A stretch of DNA of 64,000 nt, from positions 4,018,746 to 4,082,745 of the forward strand of contig NZ_JAERQZ010000001.1 of the NCBI RefSeq assembly GCF_016735515.1, given 5' to 3'. Made by a program: the position numbers and the translations under genes. Below, in pieces: positions 19,917 to 28,815 of the stretch. How positions within the stretch are numbered: position 1 is the first letter of the stretch; every line of letters starts with the position of its first letter. Under the pieces are notes generated by a model. That model ran no database searches. It saw only the letters and a list, made by a program, of their open reading frames with translations, and was not told the DNA's origin. Source of the DNA: Piscinibacter sp. HJYY11. GTDB lineage: Bacteria; Pseudomonadota; Gammaproteobacteria; Burkholderiales; Burkholderiaceae_C.

Positions 19917-20696
19917 TCAGACTTCTTTGTTTGGATTGGCGATGAACATCACATCGCGCGGCTGCGGCTGCAGGTGCTGGCCGCCATCGACCAGCAGCGT
20001 GGTGCCGGTGATGGCCGGTGACTCGATGAGGAAGCGCACCGTGCGCGCAATGTCTTCAGGGGTCGACGAACGCTCGAGCGGGGTGAGCTGGTGCGACTTC
20101 GCGAATTCGTCCGCCGTCATCGCGCCCGACAGCAGCGTGACGCCGGGGGCCACGCCGCACACCCGCACGGTGGGCGCGAGCGCCTGGGCCAGCATCACGG
20201 TCGCGGTCTGCAGCGCCGACTTCGACAGCGTGTACGAGAAGTAGTCGGGGTTCAGGTTCCACAACTTCTGGTCGAGCAGGTTGACCACGCAGCCTTGCCG
20301 CTTCGTGCCGGCCAGGTGCCGGTGCAGGCCTTGCGCGAGCAGGATGGCCGGGGCGGTGTTGGCGCGCCAGTGCTTCTCCATCGACGCAAGGTGGAAGGTC
20401 TCGGCGTTGTCGTACTCGAAGGTCGAGGCGTTGTTGACGATCGCATCGAGCCGCCCGAAGCGCTCGAGCACCCGCGGCACCAACGCCCGGCAGGTCGCTT
20501 CGTCGGCCAGGTCGGCCTGCGCGCTGTCGACGAAGGCCCCGGCCTGGCGCGCCTGCGCCACGGTCTCGGCCGCCTCGTCGCCGGAGCGGTGGTAGTGCAC
20601 GGCCACATCGAAGCCATGCGAGGCCAGGTCGAGCGCGATCTCGCGGCCCAGGCGGCGGGCCGCGCCGGTGACGAGCACGACCGGGCGTTCAGACAT
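19917..20696 (-). CDS. FolM-like pteridine reductase (short-chain dehydrogenase)
   Basis: A 259-residue SDR with TGAARRLGREIA at the N terminus (the arginine after the glycine turn is typical of PTR1/FolM NADPH-binding reductases), NNAS at about 88-91 and a YTLSK catalytic Tyr-x3-Lys. FolM reduces dihydromonapterin or dihydrofolate. The call over a generic SDR rests on the N-terminal motif and on adjacency to folB. It leads a probable operon with folB, ttcA and a lipoprotein gene. Confidence 0.82.
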   Translation of the reverse strand: MSERPVVLVTGAARRLGREIALDLASHGFDVAVHYHRSGDEAAETVAQARQAGAFVDSAQADLADEATCRALVPRVLERFGRLDAIVNNASTFEYDNAETFHLASMEKHWRANTAPAILLAQGLHRHLAGTKRQGCVVNLLDQKLWNLNPDYFSYTLSKSALQTATVMLAQALAPTVRVCGVAPGVTLLSGAMTADEFAKSHQLTPLERSSTPEDIARTVRFLIESPAITGTTLLVDGGQHLQPQPRDVMFIANPNKEV

Positions 20697-20780
20697 GGTG
20701 TGTGGGGGGCGACAACAGAGGCCGACAGTGTATCGGCGCGGCCTTTTTCGACCGGGCGCCGGGGTGGCCGGCCCGATGGC

Positions 20781-20869
20781 CGTTCGGCACCCGGCAGCGG
20801 CATTTCAGGCCCCCGGAATGGCCGTTCGCGCCATGCGAGCCGCCGCGCGCCACGGCGGGTGCGTAGACT
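20781..20869 (+). promoter_or_regulatory. Candidate LytTR operator and promoter of the LytS-type kinase gene
   Basis: Direct-repeat half-sites lie at 20781 (CGTTCGG), 20801 (CATTTCAGG) and 20823 (CGTTCGCG), spaced 20 and 22 bp, about two helical turns. A -10-like TAGACT at 20864-20869 follows 41 bp after the last half-site. The same layout recurs before the MipA gene. LytTR-domain regulators bind paired direct repeats about 21-22 bp apart, so autoregulation is plausible. Confidence 0.5.
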
Positions 20870-20887
20870 GGCGCGCGCTTCTCCCGC

Positions 20888-22012
20888 ATGCCCATGACCC
20901 AGCTCACCCCGGCCGCTTCCTTGCCCGCCAGCTTGCGGCCCTCGCCGCCGATGGGCCGGCGCCGGGTCTTCCTGCGCGACCTGGGCATCGTGCTCGTGCT
21001 CAACACCGTGGTGGCGGTGGCGCTGTGGTTGATCGTGCTGGCGCTCGCCCCCGACGCCACCGCCAGCCTGCAGCTGCAGGCCCTGTGCAGCCACATCGTG
21101 TTTTCGCAGTGCATCGGGCTCAGCATCTTCGGCCTGATCGAGTGGCCGCGGCTCACGGTCTGGTGGCAGCGGCCGCCCGGGTGGCTGGCACTGGGCGGGG
21201 TGACGGTGCTCGCCATCCCCATCGGCCATGCAATGGGGAGGCTCATCGCAGGCACCTTGCTCGGCGTGCCCTCCGGCCTGCCCGATGCGCTCGAGCCGGC
21301 GATGCTGCTCGTGATCTTCACCACCATCGTGGCCTCGTTGGTGGCGGTGCACCTCATCACCCAACGCGACCGCATCGAGTCGGAGCGCCTGCGCGCCGAA
21401 AACGCCGACGTGCGCGCCGCGAGCGCAAGGCTTCAGCTGCTGCAGCAGCAGATCGAGCCGCACATGCTTTTCAATTCGCTCGCCAACGCGCACGCGCTGA
21501 TCGACACCGAGCCGGTGCGCGCGCAGGCGATGCTCGAAGCCCTGAGCGAGCTGCTGCACGCGAGCATGCAGACCGGCGAGCAGGCGCTCGTGCCCTTGCA
21601 GCAGGAGTTCACGCTGGTCGAGCAGTACCTGAAGCTGATGGCCATCCGCATGGGGCCGCGCCTGCGCTACCGGCTGCAGCTTCCGCTGGAGCTCGCAGAT
21701 GGCCGGCTGCCGCCGCTGACGCTCCAGCCGCTGGTGGAAAACGCCGTGCGCCACGGCCTCGACGCACGCCCCGAAGGCGGCAGCATCACGGTGAGCGCAC
21801 GCCGCGAGGCGGGCCAGGTGGTGGTCGAGGTGGTCGACGATGGCCAGGGGCTGTTGGTCGAAGACCCTTTCGCTGCGGGACGCATCGGCCTCGCCAACCT
21901 GCGCCAGCGCCTTGCCTATGCCTTCGGCCCTGAGGCGAGCCTCACGCTTGCCGACCATGAGCCGCAGGGTGTGCGGGCGACGGTGCGCATTCCTGACGCG
22001 AGCCCGGCATGA
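20888..22012 (+). CDS. LytS/YehU-type sensor histidine kinase
   Basis: A 374-residue membrane kinase of the His_kinase (PF06580) type. Four hydrophobic helices (about 33-54, 66-84, 101-117, 138-156) form the sensor, then a short coiled coil leads to the phospho-acceptor block IEPHMLFNSL (His about 192; the usual PHFLFN reads PHMLFN). The ATPase has LQPLVENAVRHGL and DDGQGL. It overlaps the response-regulator gene by 4 nt. The signal is unknown; linked targets appear to be the operon itself and the MipA gene. Starts at 20888 or 20894 are both possible. Confidence 0.92.
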   Translation: MPMTQLTPAASLPASLRPSPPMGRRRVFLRDLGIVLVLNTVVAVALWLIVLALAPDATASLQLQALCSHIVFSQCIGLSIFGLIEWPRLTVWWQRPPGWLALGGVTVLAIPIGHAMGRLIAGTLLGVPSGLPDALEPAMLLVIFTTIVASLVAVHLITQRDRIESERLRAENADVRAASARLQLLQQQIEPHMLFNSLANAHALIDTEPVRAQAMLEALSELLHASMQTGEQALVPLQQEFTLVEQYLKLMAIRMGPRLRYRLQLPLELADGRLPPLTLQPLVENAVRHGLDARPEGGSITVSARREAGQVVVEVVDDGQGLLVEDPFAAGRIGLANLRQRLAYAFGPEASLTLADHEPQGVRATVRIPDASPA

Positions 22013-22806
22013 GCCACATTCCTGTCCTTGTGGTCGAAGACGAGCCGGTGCTCGCGCAGCGGCTGCAACAACAGCTCGCCACGCTCTGGCCCGGCATCGA
22101 CCTGCTGCCGGTGGCCGACAACGGCGCGGCCGCCATCGCGCTCGCGCTCGAGCACCTGCCGCGGGTGATCTTTCTCGACATCCACATGCCCGCCTGCTCG
22201 GGGCTCGATGCGGCCGAGGCCATCGTCGAAGACTGGCCCGAGGGCGTGCCGCTGCCGCAGCTGGTGTTCGTGACCGCCTACGGCCAGTACGCGGTGCAGG
22301 CCTTCGAGCACGGGGCGATCGACTACCTGCTCAAGCCCGTGAGCACCGAGCGCCTGCAGCGCGCGGTGCAACGCCTGCAGGAGCGGCTGGCCTTGCTCGA
22401 GGGCAGTGCGGGCCACGGCGAGGCGCTGGGCAGCGAGCTGCAGCGCATGGCGCAGGTGCTGCAGCCGGCGGCGAATGCCACGCGCCTGTCGGTCATCAAC
22501 GCCGCAGTGGGCACGGTCACGCACCTCATCCCCGTCGAGGACGTGCTCTATTTCGAGGTGGCCGACAAGTACCTGCGCGTGGTCACCCGCGAGCGCGAGG
22601 CGCTCATTCGCATGACGCTGCGCGAGCTGCTGCAGCGGCTCGACCCCGAACGCTTCTGGCAGGTGCACCGGCGCCTCGTGGTGCAGGCGCGCTGCATCGC
22701 GCAGGTGGAGCGCACGGAAGACGGCCGCCTGTGGCTCGGCCTGCGCGGGCACCCGGGGCGGCTGGGCGTGAGCCGGCTCTTTGCGCATCGCTTCAAGGCG
22801 ATGTGA
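22009..22806 (+). CDS. LytTR-family response regulator
   Basis: A 265-residue regulator with an N-terminal receiver domain (acidic pocket VEDEP, phospho-acceptor Asp about 57 in FLDIHMP, Lys in YLLKPVS) and a C-terminal LytTR DNA-binding domain from about 165 (EDVLYFEVADKYLRVV, FWQVHRRLVV). Coupled to the kinase by ATGA. LytTR proteins bind direct repeats about two turns apart, and just such repeats occur upstream of the kinase gene and of the next gene, MipA. Confidence 0.94.
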   Translation: MSHIPVLVVEDEPVLAQRLQQQLATLWPGIDLLPVADNGAAAIALALEHLPRVIFLDIHMPACSGLDAAEAIVEDWPEGVPLPQLVFVTAYGQYAVQAFEHGAIDYLLKPVSTERLQRAVQRLQERLALLEGSAGHGEALGSELQRMAQVLQPAANATRLSVINAAVGTVTHLIPVEDVLYFEVADKYLRVVTREREALIRMTLRELLQRLDPERFWQVHRRLVVQARCIAQVERTEDGRLWLGLRGHPGRLGVSRLFAHRFKAM

Positions 22807-22826
22807 CGGCCACCACCGCGTTCTGA

Positions 22827-22895
22827 CGTTTCGGCACCCCCGCCGCGCCGTTCGCGGATCGGGGCCAGACGCCGGCACGGTCGCGTTTCGACACT
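22827..22895 (+). promoter_or_regulatory. Candidate LytTR operator and promoter of the MipA gene
   Basis: CGTTTCGG at 22827 and CGTTCGCG at 22849 are direct repeats 22 bp apart. GACACT at 22890-22895 lies 41 bp after the second, the same distance as in the kinase promoter, and ACTGG is shared at the same register. Confidence 0.5.
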
Positions 22896-22926
22896 GGTCG
22901 CCTCACCACTCCAAGGTTGACCGATC

Positions 22927-23760
22927 GTGAAGATGCTGACCTCTGCCGCCGCGCTGTCGTGCGTGGCGCTCGCCTCCCTCGCCCATGCGCAAGACGGCCC
23001 GCCGCCCGGCTGGGTGGGCCCGGCGCCGGGGTGGTCGGGTGGCGTGCTGATGGGCGCGGCCGCCGCGCCCGAGTTCGAAGGCAGCCGCCACACGCGTGTG
23101 CAGCCGGTGCTGGGCGGCGAGGTCTACTACCGGCCCGGCGCAGGCGCCAGCGTGGCGATGGGCAGCCGCGGCCTGGTGTGGACACCGCGGCAGACGACCG
23201 CCGGCAGCGCAAGCCTGGGCCTCTCGGTCGACCCCGGCCGCGTGGACGACGACGAGCGCAAGCTCACCCCCGTCGGCCGGCGCCCCGGCAGCGCCGACCT
23301 GCGCGGCATGGGCGAGGTGAAGATGACGGCGCTGGTCTCGGCTTCGGGCTCGCTCGCGCTCGGGCCGGTGTCGCTCACCGGCGCGGTGCGGCAGGCCGTC
23401 TCCAGCCACCGCGGCACGCTGGTCGAGGCCGGCCTTGCCCTTCCGTGGCAGTTGCACCGCCACGCCAAGCTCACCATCACGCCCGGCGTGACCTGGGCCG
23501 ACCGCAAGCACACGCAGGCCTACTTCGGCGTGACGCCGCGGCAGTCGGCGGCCAGCGGCTTTGCGGTCTTCGATGCCGGTGCTGGCCTCAAGAGCCAGCA
23601 GGTGGTGTTCGACTTCGACATGGCCTTCAGCCGCCACTGGCACCTGAACGCGCTGTTGCGCGTGCAGCGTCTCGCCGGCGATGCGGCCGACAGCCCCATC
23701 ATCCAGCGCACGCGCCAGGCCAGCGGCATGCTGGCGCTGCGCTATGAATTCCAGCTGTGA
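22927..23760 (+). CDS. MipA/OmpV-family outer-membrane protein
   Basis: A 277-residue protein with a signal peptide (cleaved after SLAHA) and alternating beta-strand segments ending LALRYEFQL, typical of the MipA/OmpV outer-membrane barrel family. Members have been linked to antibiotic entry, osmoadaptation or scaffolding of cell-wall enzymes, so the exact role is open. The start is GTG 22927 or ATG 22933; both keep the signal peptide. It follows the two-component genes and has the same operator-like repeats, so it is the likely direct target. Confidence 0.85.
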   Translation: MKMLTSAAALSCVALASLAHAQDGPPPGWVGPAPGWSGGVLMGAAAAPEFEGSRHTRVQPVLGGEVYYRPGAGASVAMGSRGLVWTPRQTTAGSASLGLSVDPGRVDDDERKLTPVGRRPGSADLRGMGEVKMTALVSASGSLALGPVSLTGAVRQAVSSHRGTLVEAGLALPWQLHRHAKLTITPGVTWADRKHTQAYFGVTPRQSAASGFAVFDAGAGLKSQQVVFDFDMAFSRHWHLNALLRVQRLAGDAADSPIIQRTRQASGMLALRYEFQL

Positions 23761-23770
23761 GGGCTTGGCG

Positions 23771-24421
23771 ATGAACGTGAACACGATCTCCACACGCGGC
23801 ACCGAAGCGCTGCTGGCCGTGATGGCGGTGGCGGTGGCGGCCTATGCCTTTCTCGCGTATGCCTTGCTGCCGGCGGGCGTGCATGTCGGCGAACCGATGC
23901 AGGAGGTGTACCGCCTCAACCCCATCGTCATCCACACGCATGCGTTTGCGGCCGGCCTCGCCCTGCTGCTCGGGCCCTGGCAGTTCTCCTCGCGCCTGCG
24001 CGCGCGTCGCCCGCAGCTGCACCGCTGGGTGGGTCGCATCTACCTCGTGGCCGGCATCGTGGTGGGGGGCGTCTCGGGGCTGCTGCTGTCGCGGCTGGCG
24101 CAAGGCGGCTGGGTGGCGCAGCTTGGCTTTGCCTGCCTGGCCATCGCGTGGCTCTACACCGGCTACCGAGGCTACCGCGCCATCCGCCGCGGCGAGCGCG
24201 CGCAGCATCGCCGCTGGATGTTGCGCAACCACGCGCTCACGCTCGCCGCGGTGAGCCTGCGCCTCTACATCCCGCTGTTTCTCGCGAGCGGCGTGCCCTT
24301 CGAGCTCGCCTACCCGGTGATCGCCTGGATCTGCTGGGTGCCGCACCTGCTGATCGCGCAGTGGTGGCTCGGCCGCAAGCCGCAGGTGGCGACAGGAGCG
24401 CTTCCTACAATGCCGCGATGA
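23771..24421 (+). CDS. DUF2306 membrane protein
   Basis: A 216-residue integral membrane protein with about six hydrophobic segments. The pattern HTHAFAAGLALLLGPWQF followed by LHRWVGRIYL matches the DUF2306 family of predicted membrane proteins with conserved histidines. The ATG at 23771 is chosen because the in-frame upstream extension overlaps MipA and is not hydrophobic. It sits 10 nt after MipA and overlaps the MidA gene by 4 nt, so it is probably part of the two-component regulon. Function is unknown. Confidence 0.85.
   Translation: MNVNTISTRGTEALLAVMAVAVAAYAFLAYALLPAGVHVGEPMQEVYRLNPIVIHTHAFAAGLALLLGPWQFSSRLRARRPQLHRWVGRIYLVAGIVVGGVSGLLLSRLAQGGWVAQLGFACLAIAWLYTGYRGYRAIRRGERAQHRRWMLRNHALTLAAVSLRLYIPLFLASGVPFELAYPVIAWICWVPHLLIAQWWLGRKPQVATGALPTMPR
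24406..24411 (+). promoter_or_regulatory. Candidate -10 element of the MidA-like gene, six nucleotides from the ATG
   Basis: A perfect Burkholderiales-style TACAAT ends 6 nt upstream of ATG 24418, inside the end of the DUF2306 gene. The nearest GGAG is about 19 nt upstream, too far to act as a ribosome-binding site. Confidence 0.4.
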
Positions 24422-25515
24422 ACTCACCCGCCGCCTCGCCGCTCGTCCGCCTGATCCAGCAGGCCGTGGCGCGCGAAGCCGGCTGGTTGCCCTTCGACCG
24501 TTTCATGGCGATGGCGCTCTACGCGCCGGGGCTTGGCTACTACGCGCACGGCAGCCGCAAGTTCGGCCTGCTGCCGCAGTCGGGCAGCGACTTCGTCACC
24601 GCTCCTGAGCTCTCGCCTCTCTTCGGCCGGGCGCTCGCGAAGCAGGTGGCGCAGGCGCTCGAGGCCAGCGGGAGCACTGAAATGTGGGAGTTCGGCGCCG
24701 GCTCCGGCGCACTGGCCGAGCAGCTGCTCGGGTCGCTCGGTGAGCGTGTGACGCGCTACACCATCGTCGATCTGTCGGGCAGCCTGCGCGAGCGCCAGCG
24801 CGAGCGCCTCGCGCGCTTCGGCGGCATCGTCCACTGGGCCGACACGCTGCCCGACCGCTTCAGCGGCGTGGTGGTCGGCAATGAGGTGCTCGATGCCATG
24901 CCGGTCAGGCTGCTGCACTTCGACGGCGCGCACTGGCAGGAGCGCGGCGTGGTGGTGAACGAAGGCGGCTTCGCCTGGCAGGACCGCCCGACCGCCGACC
25001 GCCCGCCGCACGAGGGCCCGTTCCTCCCCGGCACCGTCACCGAGGTCCACCCGCAGGCCGAAGCCTTCATCGCCACGCTGGCCGACCGGTTGGAGCGTGG
25101 CGCCATCTTCCTCATCGACTACGGGTTCCCCGAAGCCGAGTACTACCACCCGCAGCGCCACGGCGGCACGCTGATGTGCCACCGCGCCCACGTGGCCGAC
25201 ACCGACCCGCTGGCCGACGTGGGCGAGAAGGACATCACCGCCCACGTCAACTTCACCGGCATCGCACTCGCCGCACAGGACGCCGGGCTTGAGGTGCTGG
25301 GCTACACCTCGCAGGCGCGCTTCCTGCTGAACAGCGGGATCATGGCGCTGCTGGAAGGCGCCGACATCCCCACCATCGCCCACGCGCAGAAGCTCCTCCA
25401 CGAGCACGAGATGGGCGAGCTCTTCAAGGTGATCGCCTTCGCCCGCGGCTGCAATGCGGACTTCATGCAACAGCCTCTCGGGTTCACCGAGGGCGACCGC
25501 ACGCACCGGCTGTAA
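24418..25515 (+). CDS. MidA/NDUFAF7-family SAM-dependent methyltransferase
   Basis: A 365-residue putative methyltransferase (PF02636). Blocks GYYAHGSRKFG, FVTAPELSPLFG, EFGAGSGALAEQLL (SAM-binding glycine loop) and GNEVLDAMPV are typical. In mitochondria the family member NDUFAF7 methylates an arginine of a complex I subunit; the bacterial role is not settled. An NDUFA9-like complex I-associated gene lies 5 kb away at 29632, which may be chance. It overlaps DUF2306 by ATGA but also has its own -10-like element. Confidence 0.9.
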   Translation: MNSPAASPLVRLIQQAVAREAGWLPFDRFMAMALYAPGLGYYAHGSRKFGLLPQSGSDFVTAPELSPLFGRALAKQVAQALEASGSTEMWEFGAGSGALAEQLLGSLGERVTRYTIVDLSGSLRERQRERLARFGGIVHWADTLPDRFSGVVVGNEVLDAMPVRLLHFDGAHWQERGVVVNEGGFAWQDRPTADRPPHEGPFLPGTVTEVHPQAEAFIATLADRLERGAIFLIDYGFPEAEYYHPQRHGGTLMCHRAHVADTDPLADVGEKDITAHVNFTGIALAAQDAGLEVLGYTSQARFLLNSGIMALLEGADIPTIAHAQKLLHEHEMGELFKVIAFARGCNADFMQQPLGFTEGDRTHRL

Positions 25516-25518
25516 CCC

Positions 25519-25713
25519 ATGATCCGCTGGCTGATCGTCATCTTCCTGCTGCTGCTCATCTTCCAGGGCCTTCACCGCTGGCTGGAGAAGATCGGCCTCG
25601 GGCGGCTGCCGGGCGACTTCCGTTTCCGCCTGTTCGGGCGCGAGTTCTTCCTGCCCGTGGCGAGCAGCGTGCTGCTGAGCCTGATCGCGCTGGGCATCTC
25701 GAAGGTGGTGTGA
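25519..25713 (+). CDS. DUF2905 small membrane protein
   Basis: A 64-residue protein with two membrane helices (about 3-18 and 46-62) flanking LGRLPGDFRF, the conserved core of DUF2905. Function is unknown. It starts 3 nt after the methyltransferase gene and is surely co-transcribed with it, a common pairing in betaproteobacteria. Confidence 0.9.
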   Translation: MIRWLIVIFLLLLIFQGLHRWLEKIGLGRLPGDFRFRLFGREFFLPVASSVLLSLIALGISKVV

Positions 25714-25809
25714 GGCCCTGAACCAGGCCCTGGCGGGCCATGGCTCCTTTGGCCGATGCCGGTGCGCGCGCTGCTGGCCACACTGCCGGCCAGCATCACA
25801 GGAGCCTTC

Positions 25810-26820
25810 ATGTACCGCACCCTTCGCCTCGCCTGCGTCGCCACGCTGGTCGCTGCCTTCGCCGTGTCGGGCGCCCGCGCCGCAGACGCACCGCCGTCCA
25901 TCGCCTCGCTCTTCCAGCGCGTGCCCGACCTGCCGGCCACCGCCGAAGAGGCCGCCACCTGGGTCGACAAGACCGGCCGCCTGGCGCACCCCGGTCTGCT
26001 CGCGCTCAAGGCCGACATCGCCGCCCACCAGCGCGCGATGGAACAGGTGCAGCTTGCCACCGCGCAAGACCACCAGGCGCAGGGCGCGGTGGTGGCCGAG
26101 AACCTGAACACAGGGCTGGCCAACATCGGCATCGACATGGCGCGCATGCAGCGCGACCCGGCCTACGCGCAGGAGGTGCAGGACCGCATGCGCAGGATGT
26201 CGCCGCAGGAGCTGATGGCGATGTCGCAGAAGATGAACGCGCCGCTGAACGCCGACCCGCGCTTGCGCAACCAGGCACAGGCGATGGTGGACGACGTGCC
26301 CGCGGTGCGCGCCGCTGCCGAAGCGGGCCGTGCCTACAGCGAGGGCCAGCTGGCCCGCCTGCAGTCGCACCAGCAGCTCTGGCGCGAGGCCGACGACGCG
26401 GCCGCGAAGCTGCGCCAGAAGCCGCTGCAGGCCAAGGTGGCCAAGCCGAAGATGGAGTGGGAGAACATCGGCTGCGATGCCGGCTGCCGCGCTGCATGGG
26501 ACGCCTATGCGAGCGCCATGCTGCCGCTGATGATCGCGCGCGACACCGAGGCGCTGCGCCTGCACCGCGCCACCCTTCAGCGCCACCGCGCCGCGGTGGC
26601 CGACGGCCTCAAGGCCGCTGACAAGCACTTGGTCGCTTCCCAGTACGGCGTGGCCTCGCGCAGCCAGGCCCACCGCGGGTGGATCGCCGGCTATGACGCC
26701 GCCGCGCTGGGCGAGATCAGCTTCCTCGTCGAGCGCATCACCGACAGCGTCAGGAGCGCCGCGGTGGTGGCCCACTGCGGCAAGCAGATCGTGCTCGCGC
26801 CCGGCGCCGTCTGCCGCTGA
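25810..26820 (+). CDS. Exported protein of unknown function
   Basis: A 336-residue protein with a signal peptide (MYRTLRLACVATLVAAFAVS, cleaved near ARA), so probably periplasmic. It is mostly alpha-helical and rich in Ala, Gln and Arg, with a Cys pair (IGCDAGCRAAW) and a further Cys near the C terminus that could form disulfides. The ATG at 25810 has AGGAG about 6 nt upstream; an in-frame ATG at 25756 lacks a signal peptide. I do not recognise a family. Confidence 0.8.
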   Translation: MYRTLRLACVATLVAAFAVSGARAADAPPSIASLFQRVPDLPATAEEAATWVDKTGRLAHPGLLALKADIAAHQRAMEQVQLATAQDHQAQGAVVAENLNTGLANIGIDMARMQRDPAYAQEVQDRMRRMSPQELMAMSQKMNAPLNADPRLRNQAQAMVDDVPAVRAAAEAGRAYSEGQLARLQSHQQLWREADDAAAKLRQKPLQAKVAKPKMEWENIGCDAGCRAAWDAYASAMLPLMIARDTEALRLHRATLQRHRAAVADGLKAADKHLVASQYGVASRSQAHRGWIAGYDAAALGEISFLVERITDSVRSAAVVAHCGKQIVLAPGAVCR

Positions 26821-26936
26821 CTGGGGGCGCGCCCTGTCGCCACCAGGACGGGGGAGGGTGCGCGCCAAGCGTGGATTTCTACCGCCCGGTCCGCATGGAG
26901 CATCGCTATATTCCGGCGCCGGGAGAGAGAGATTTC

Positions 26937-27548
26937 ATGCAACCACGTTCACCCCTTCGCTGCGCGCTGCTGGGAGCAGCCGCCGCGTTCGTGCTGGCCG
27001 TCGCACCGGCGGCCCAGGCCCAGTCCATGCACCGCTGCACCGACGGCGGACGGGTCTACTACTCCGACCGGGCCTGCCCGGCGAGCGGCTCCACCCGCAT
27101 CACCACCTTCGGCCCGGCGCGCGAGAACAGCTATGCCAGCCGCTCGCCGTCGCCCGCCAAGCTGGAGAAGGCGCCCGAGCACCAGGCCTACCTGAGCCCC
27201 GAATGTGCGTCGCTCAGCGATGCGATCCGCACGGCACGCACCCGCGGCGTGGGCTACGACACCCAGTCGGAGCTGCGCGAGGAGTACCACCGCAAGTGCC
27301 GCGAGCAGGAGCGCGAGGCCCAGATGCAGCTGCGCGAAGAGGAGGCCAAGCGCCGCAACGAGGCACGCCAGCAGCGCACCGCCCAGCAGCAGGAGCGCGC
27401 CCAGGCCTCGATGACGCTCGAGCAGTGCCGCGAGATGGGCCGCATCGTGGCCGAGCGCAAGAAGCGCTTCGACAGCATGACCGCCGGCGAGAAGGGCGAC
27501 TTCGAGCGCTTCCAGGCCAACTTCAGCGAGCGCTGCCGGGGCCTCTGA
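26937..27548 (+). CDS. DUF4124-like exported protein with coiled coil
   Basis: A 203-residue exported protein. The signal peptide ends at AQAQ, followed at once by SMHRCTDGGRVYYSDRACP, the Cys-rich start of a DUF4124-like domain. The middle (about 115-165) is a highly charged Glu/Arg/Gln coiled coil. The ATG at 26937 follows GGGAGAGAGA. A -10-like TATATT lies about 30 nt upstream. Role unknown; such proteins are common small periplasmic proteins in betaproteobacteria. Confidence 0.82.
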   Translation: MQPRSPLRCALLGAAAAFVLAVAPAAQAQSMHRCTDGGRVYYSDRACPASGSTRITTFGPARENSYASRSPSPAKLEKAPEHQAYLSPECASLSDAIRTARTRGVGYDTQSELREEYHRKCREQEREAQMQLREEEAKRRNEARQQRTAQQQERAQASMTLEQCREMGRIVAERKKRFDSMTAGEKGDFERFQANFSERCRGL

Positions 27549-27555
27549 GCGCCGG

Positions 27556-28791
27556 TCAGTCGCCCGGTCCCTCGATCGCCGCGGCCACCGCGGCCTGCCG
27601 CGCGTGGCGGATCGCGTCGCCGATCGCCGCGCCCTTCCAGCCTTTTGCCAGGGCCTCGGCCGACACCGAGGCGGTGTTGACCGCGAGCGCCGCGTCCAGC
27701 GCCCGCTGCAGCCGCGCACGCTGCGGGTAGGGCACGTTCTCCAGCCCGGTGCGCCCGCGCGCATCGCATTCGCAGGCGAGCAGCATCTCGGCGAAACGCT
27801 GCGGCCGGCGCCAGGCATCGCAGCGCTCCAGGAGCCGCATCACGGCCGCAGCGTTGAGCTCGCCACTGCGGTGCACGTTGCCGTGCTCGCGTGCCACCAC
27901 CACCGCGAGCTCGCGGCACTCGGTGGGCACGCGCAGGCGTTCGCACACCGCTTCCACCAGCTTCACGCTGCGGGCTTCATGCGCCAGGTGGCGCGGCAGC
28001 GCCTCGGCCGGCGTCGTGCCCTTGCCGAGGTCGTGCCCCAGGCAGGCAAAGCGCACGGTGAGCGGCGCCTGCAGCTGCGCCGCCATGTCGAGCACCAGCA
28101 TCAGGTGGACGCCGGTGTCCACCTCCGGGTGGTGCGCCGGCGGTTGTGGCACGCCCCACAGGCGGTCGACTTCGGGCAGCAGCTTGGCGAGCGCGCCGCA
28201 GCTGCGCAGCACCTCGAACATGCGCGAGGGCTTGCGCTCCATCAGCCCGCGCGAGAGCTCCTGCCACACGCGCTCAGGCACGAGGGCATCGACCTCGCCG
28301 GCGTCCACCATCTGGCGCATCAGCACGGTGGTCTCGTCGGCGACGCGGAAGTCGGAGAAACGCGCCGCGAAGCGCGCGAGCCGCAGGATGCGCACCGGGT
28401 CTTCGGCAAACGCCGCCGACACATGGCGCAGCACCTTGGCCTTCAGGTCACGCTGGCCGTGGTAGGGGTCAATGAGGCGGCCGTCTTCCTCCTGCGCCAT
28501 CGCGTTGATGGTGAGGTCGCGGCGCATCAGGTCTTCCTCGAGCGTGACGCTCGGGTCGGCATGCACGGTGAAGCCGCGGTAGCCCGGCGCCGACTTGCGC
28601 TCGGTGCGCGCGAGCGCCACTTCCTCCTTGGTCTGCGGGTGCAGGAAGACCGGGAAGTCCTTGCCGACCGGGGTGTAGCCGGCGGCCACCATGTCCTCGG
28701 GCGTGGCGCCGACGGCCACCCAGTCGTGGTCGTTCACCGGCAGCCCGAGGAGGGCATCTCTCACCGCACCGCCGACCCTGTAGGTTTTCAT
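27556..28791 (-). CDS. cca: Multifunctional CCA tRNA nucleotidyltransferase
   Basis: A 411-residue class II nucleotidyltransferase that builds or repairs the 3' CCA of tRNA. It has [10 protein letters not shown], the metal-binding [19 protein letters not shown] and [10 protein letters not shown] in order, then an HD phosphohydrolase domain ([19 protein letters not shown]), so it is the multifunctional form with added phosphatase/phosphodiesterase activity, as in E. coli (412 residues). It is followed on the other strand by the DUF4124-like gene and preceded by a GST gene. Confidence 0.96.
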   Translation of the reverse strand: MKTYRVGGAVRDALLGLPVNDHDWVAVGATPEDMVAAGYTPVGKDFPVFLHPQTKEEVALARTERKSAPGYRGFTVHADPSVTLEEDLMRRDLTINAMAQEEDGRLIDPYHGQRDLKAKVLRHVSAAFAEDPVRILRLARFAARFSDFRVADETTVLMRQMVDAGEVDALVPERVWQELSRGLMERKPSRMFEVLRSCGALAKLLPEVDRLWGVPQPPAHHPEVDTGVHLMLVLDMAAQLQAPLTVRFACLGHDLGKGTTPAEALPRHLAHEARSVKLVEAVCERLRVPTECRELAVVVAREHGNVHRSGELNAAAVMRLLERCDAWRRPQRFAEMLLACECDARGRTGLENVPYPQRARLQRALDAALAVNTASVSAEALAKGWKGAAIGDAIRHARQAAVAAAIEGPGD

Positions 28792-28815
28792 GGCCGGCAG
28801 TTTAGGAGCACGGTG

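Noticed and set aside
26006..26497. Open minus-strand frame of 163 codons opposite the exported protein at 25810
   Set aside because: Arg/Ala/Pro-rich shadow with no start context; the plus-strand frame has a signal peptide and a good ribosome-binding site.
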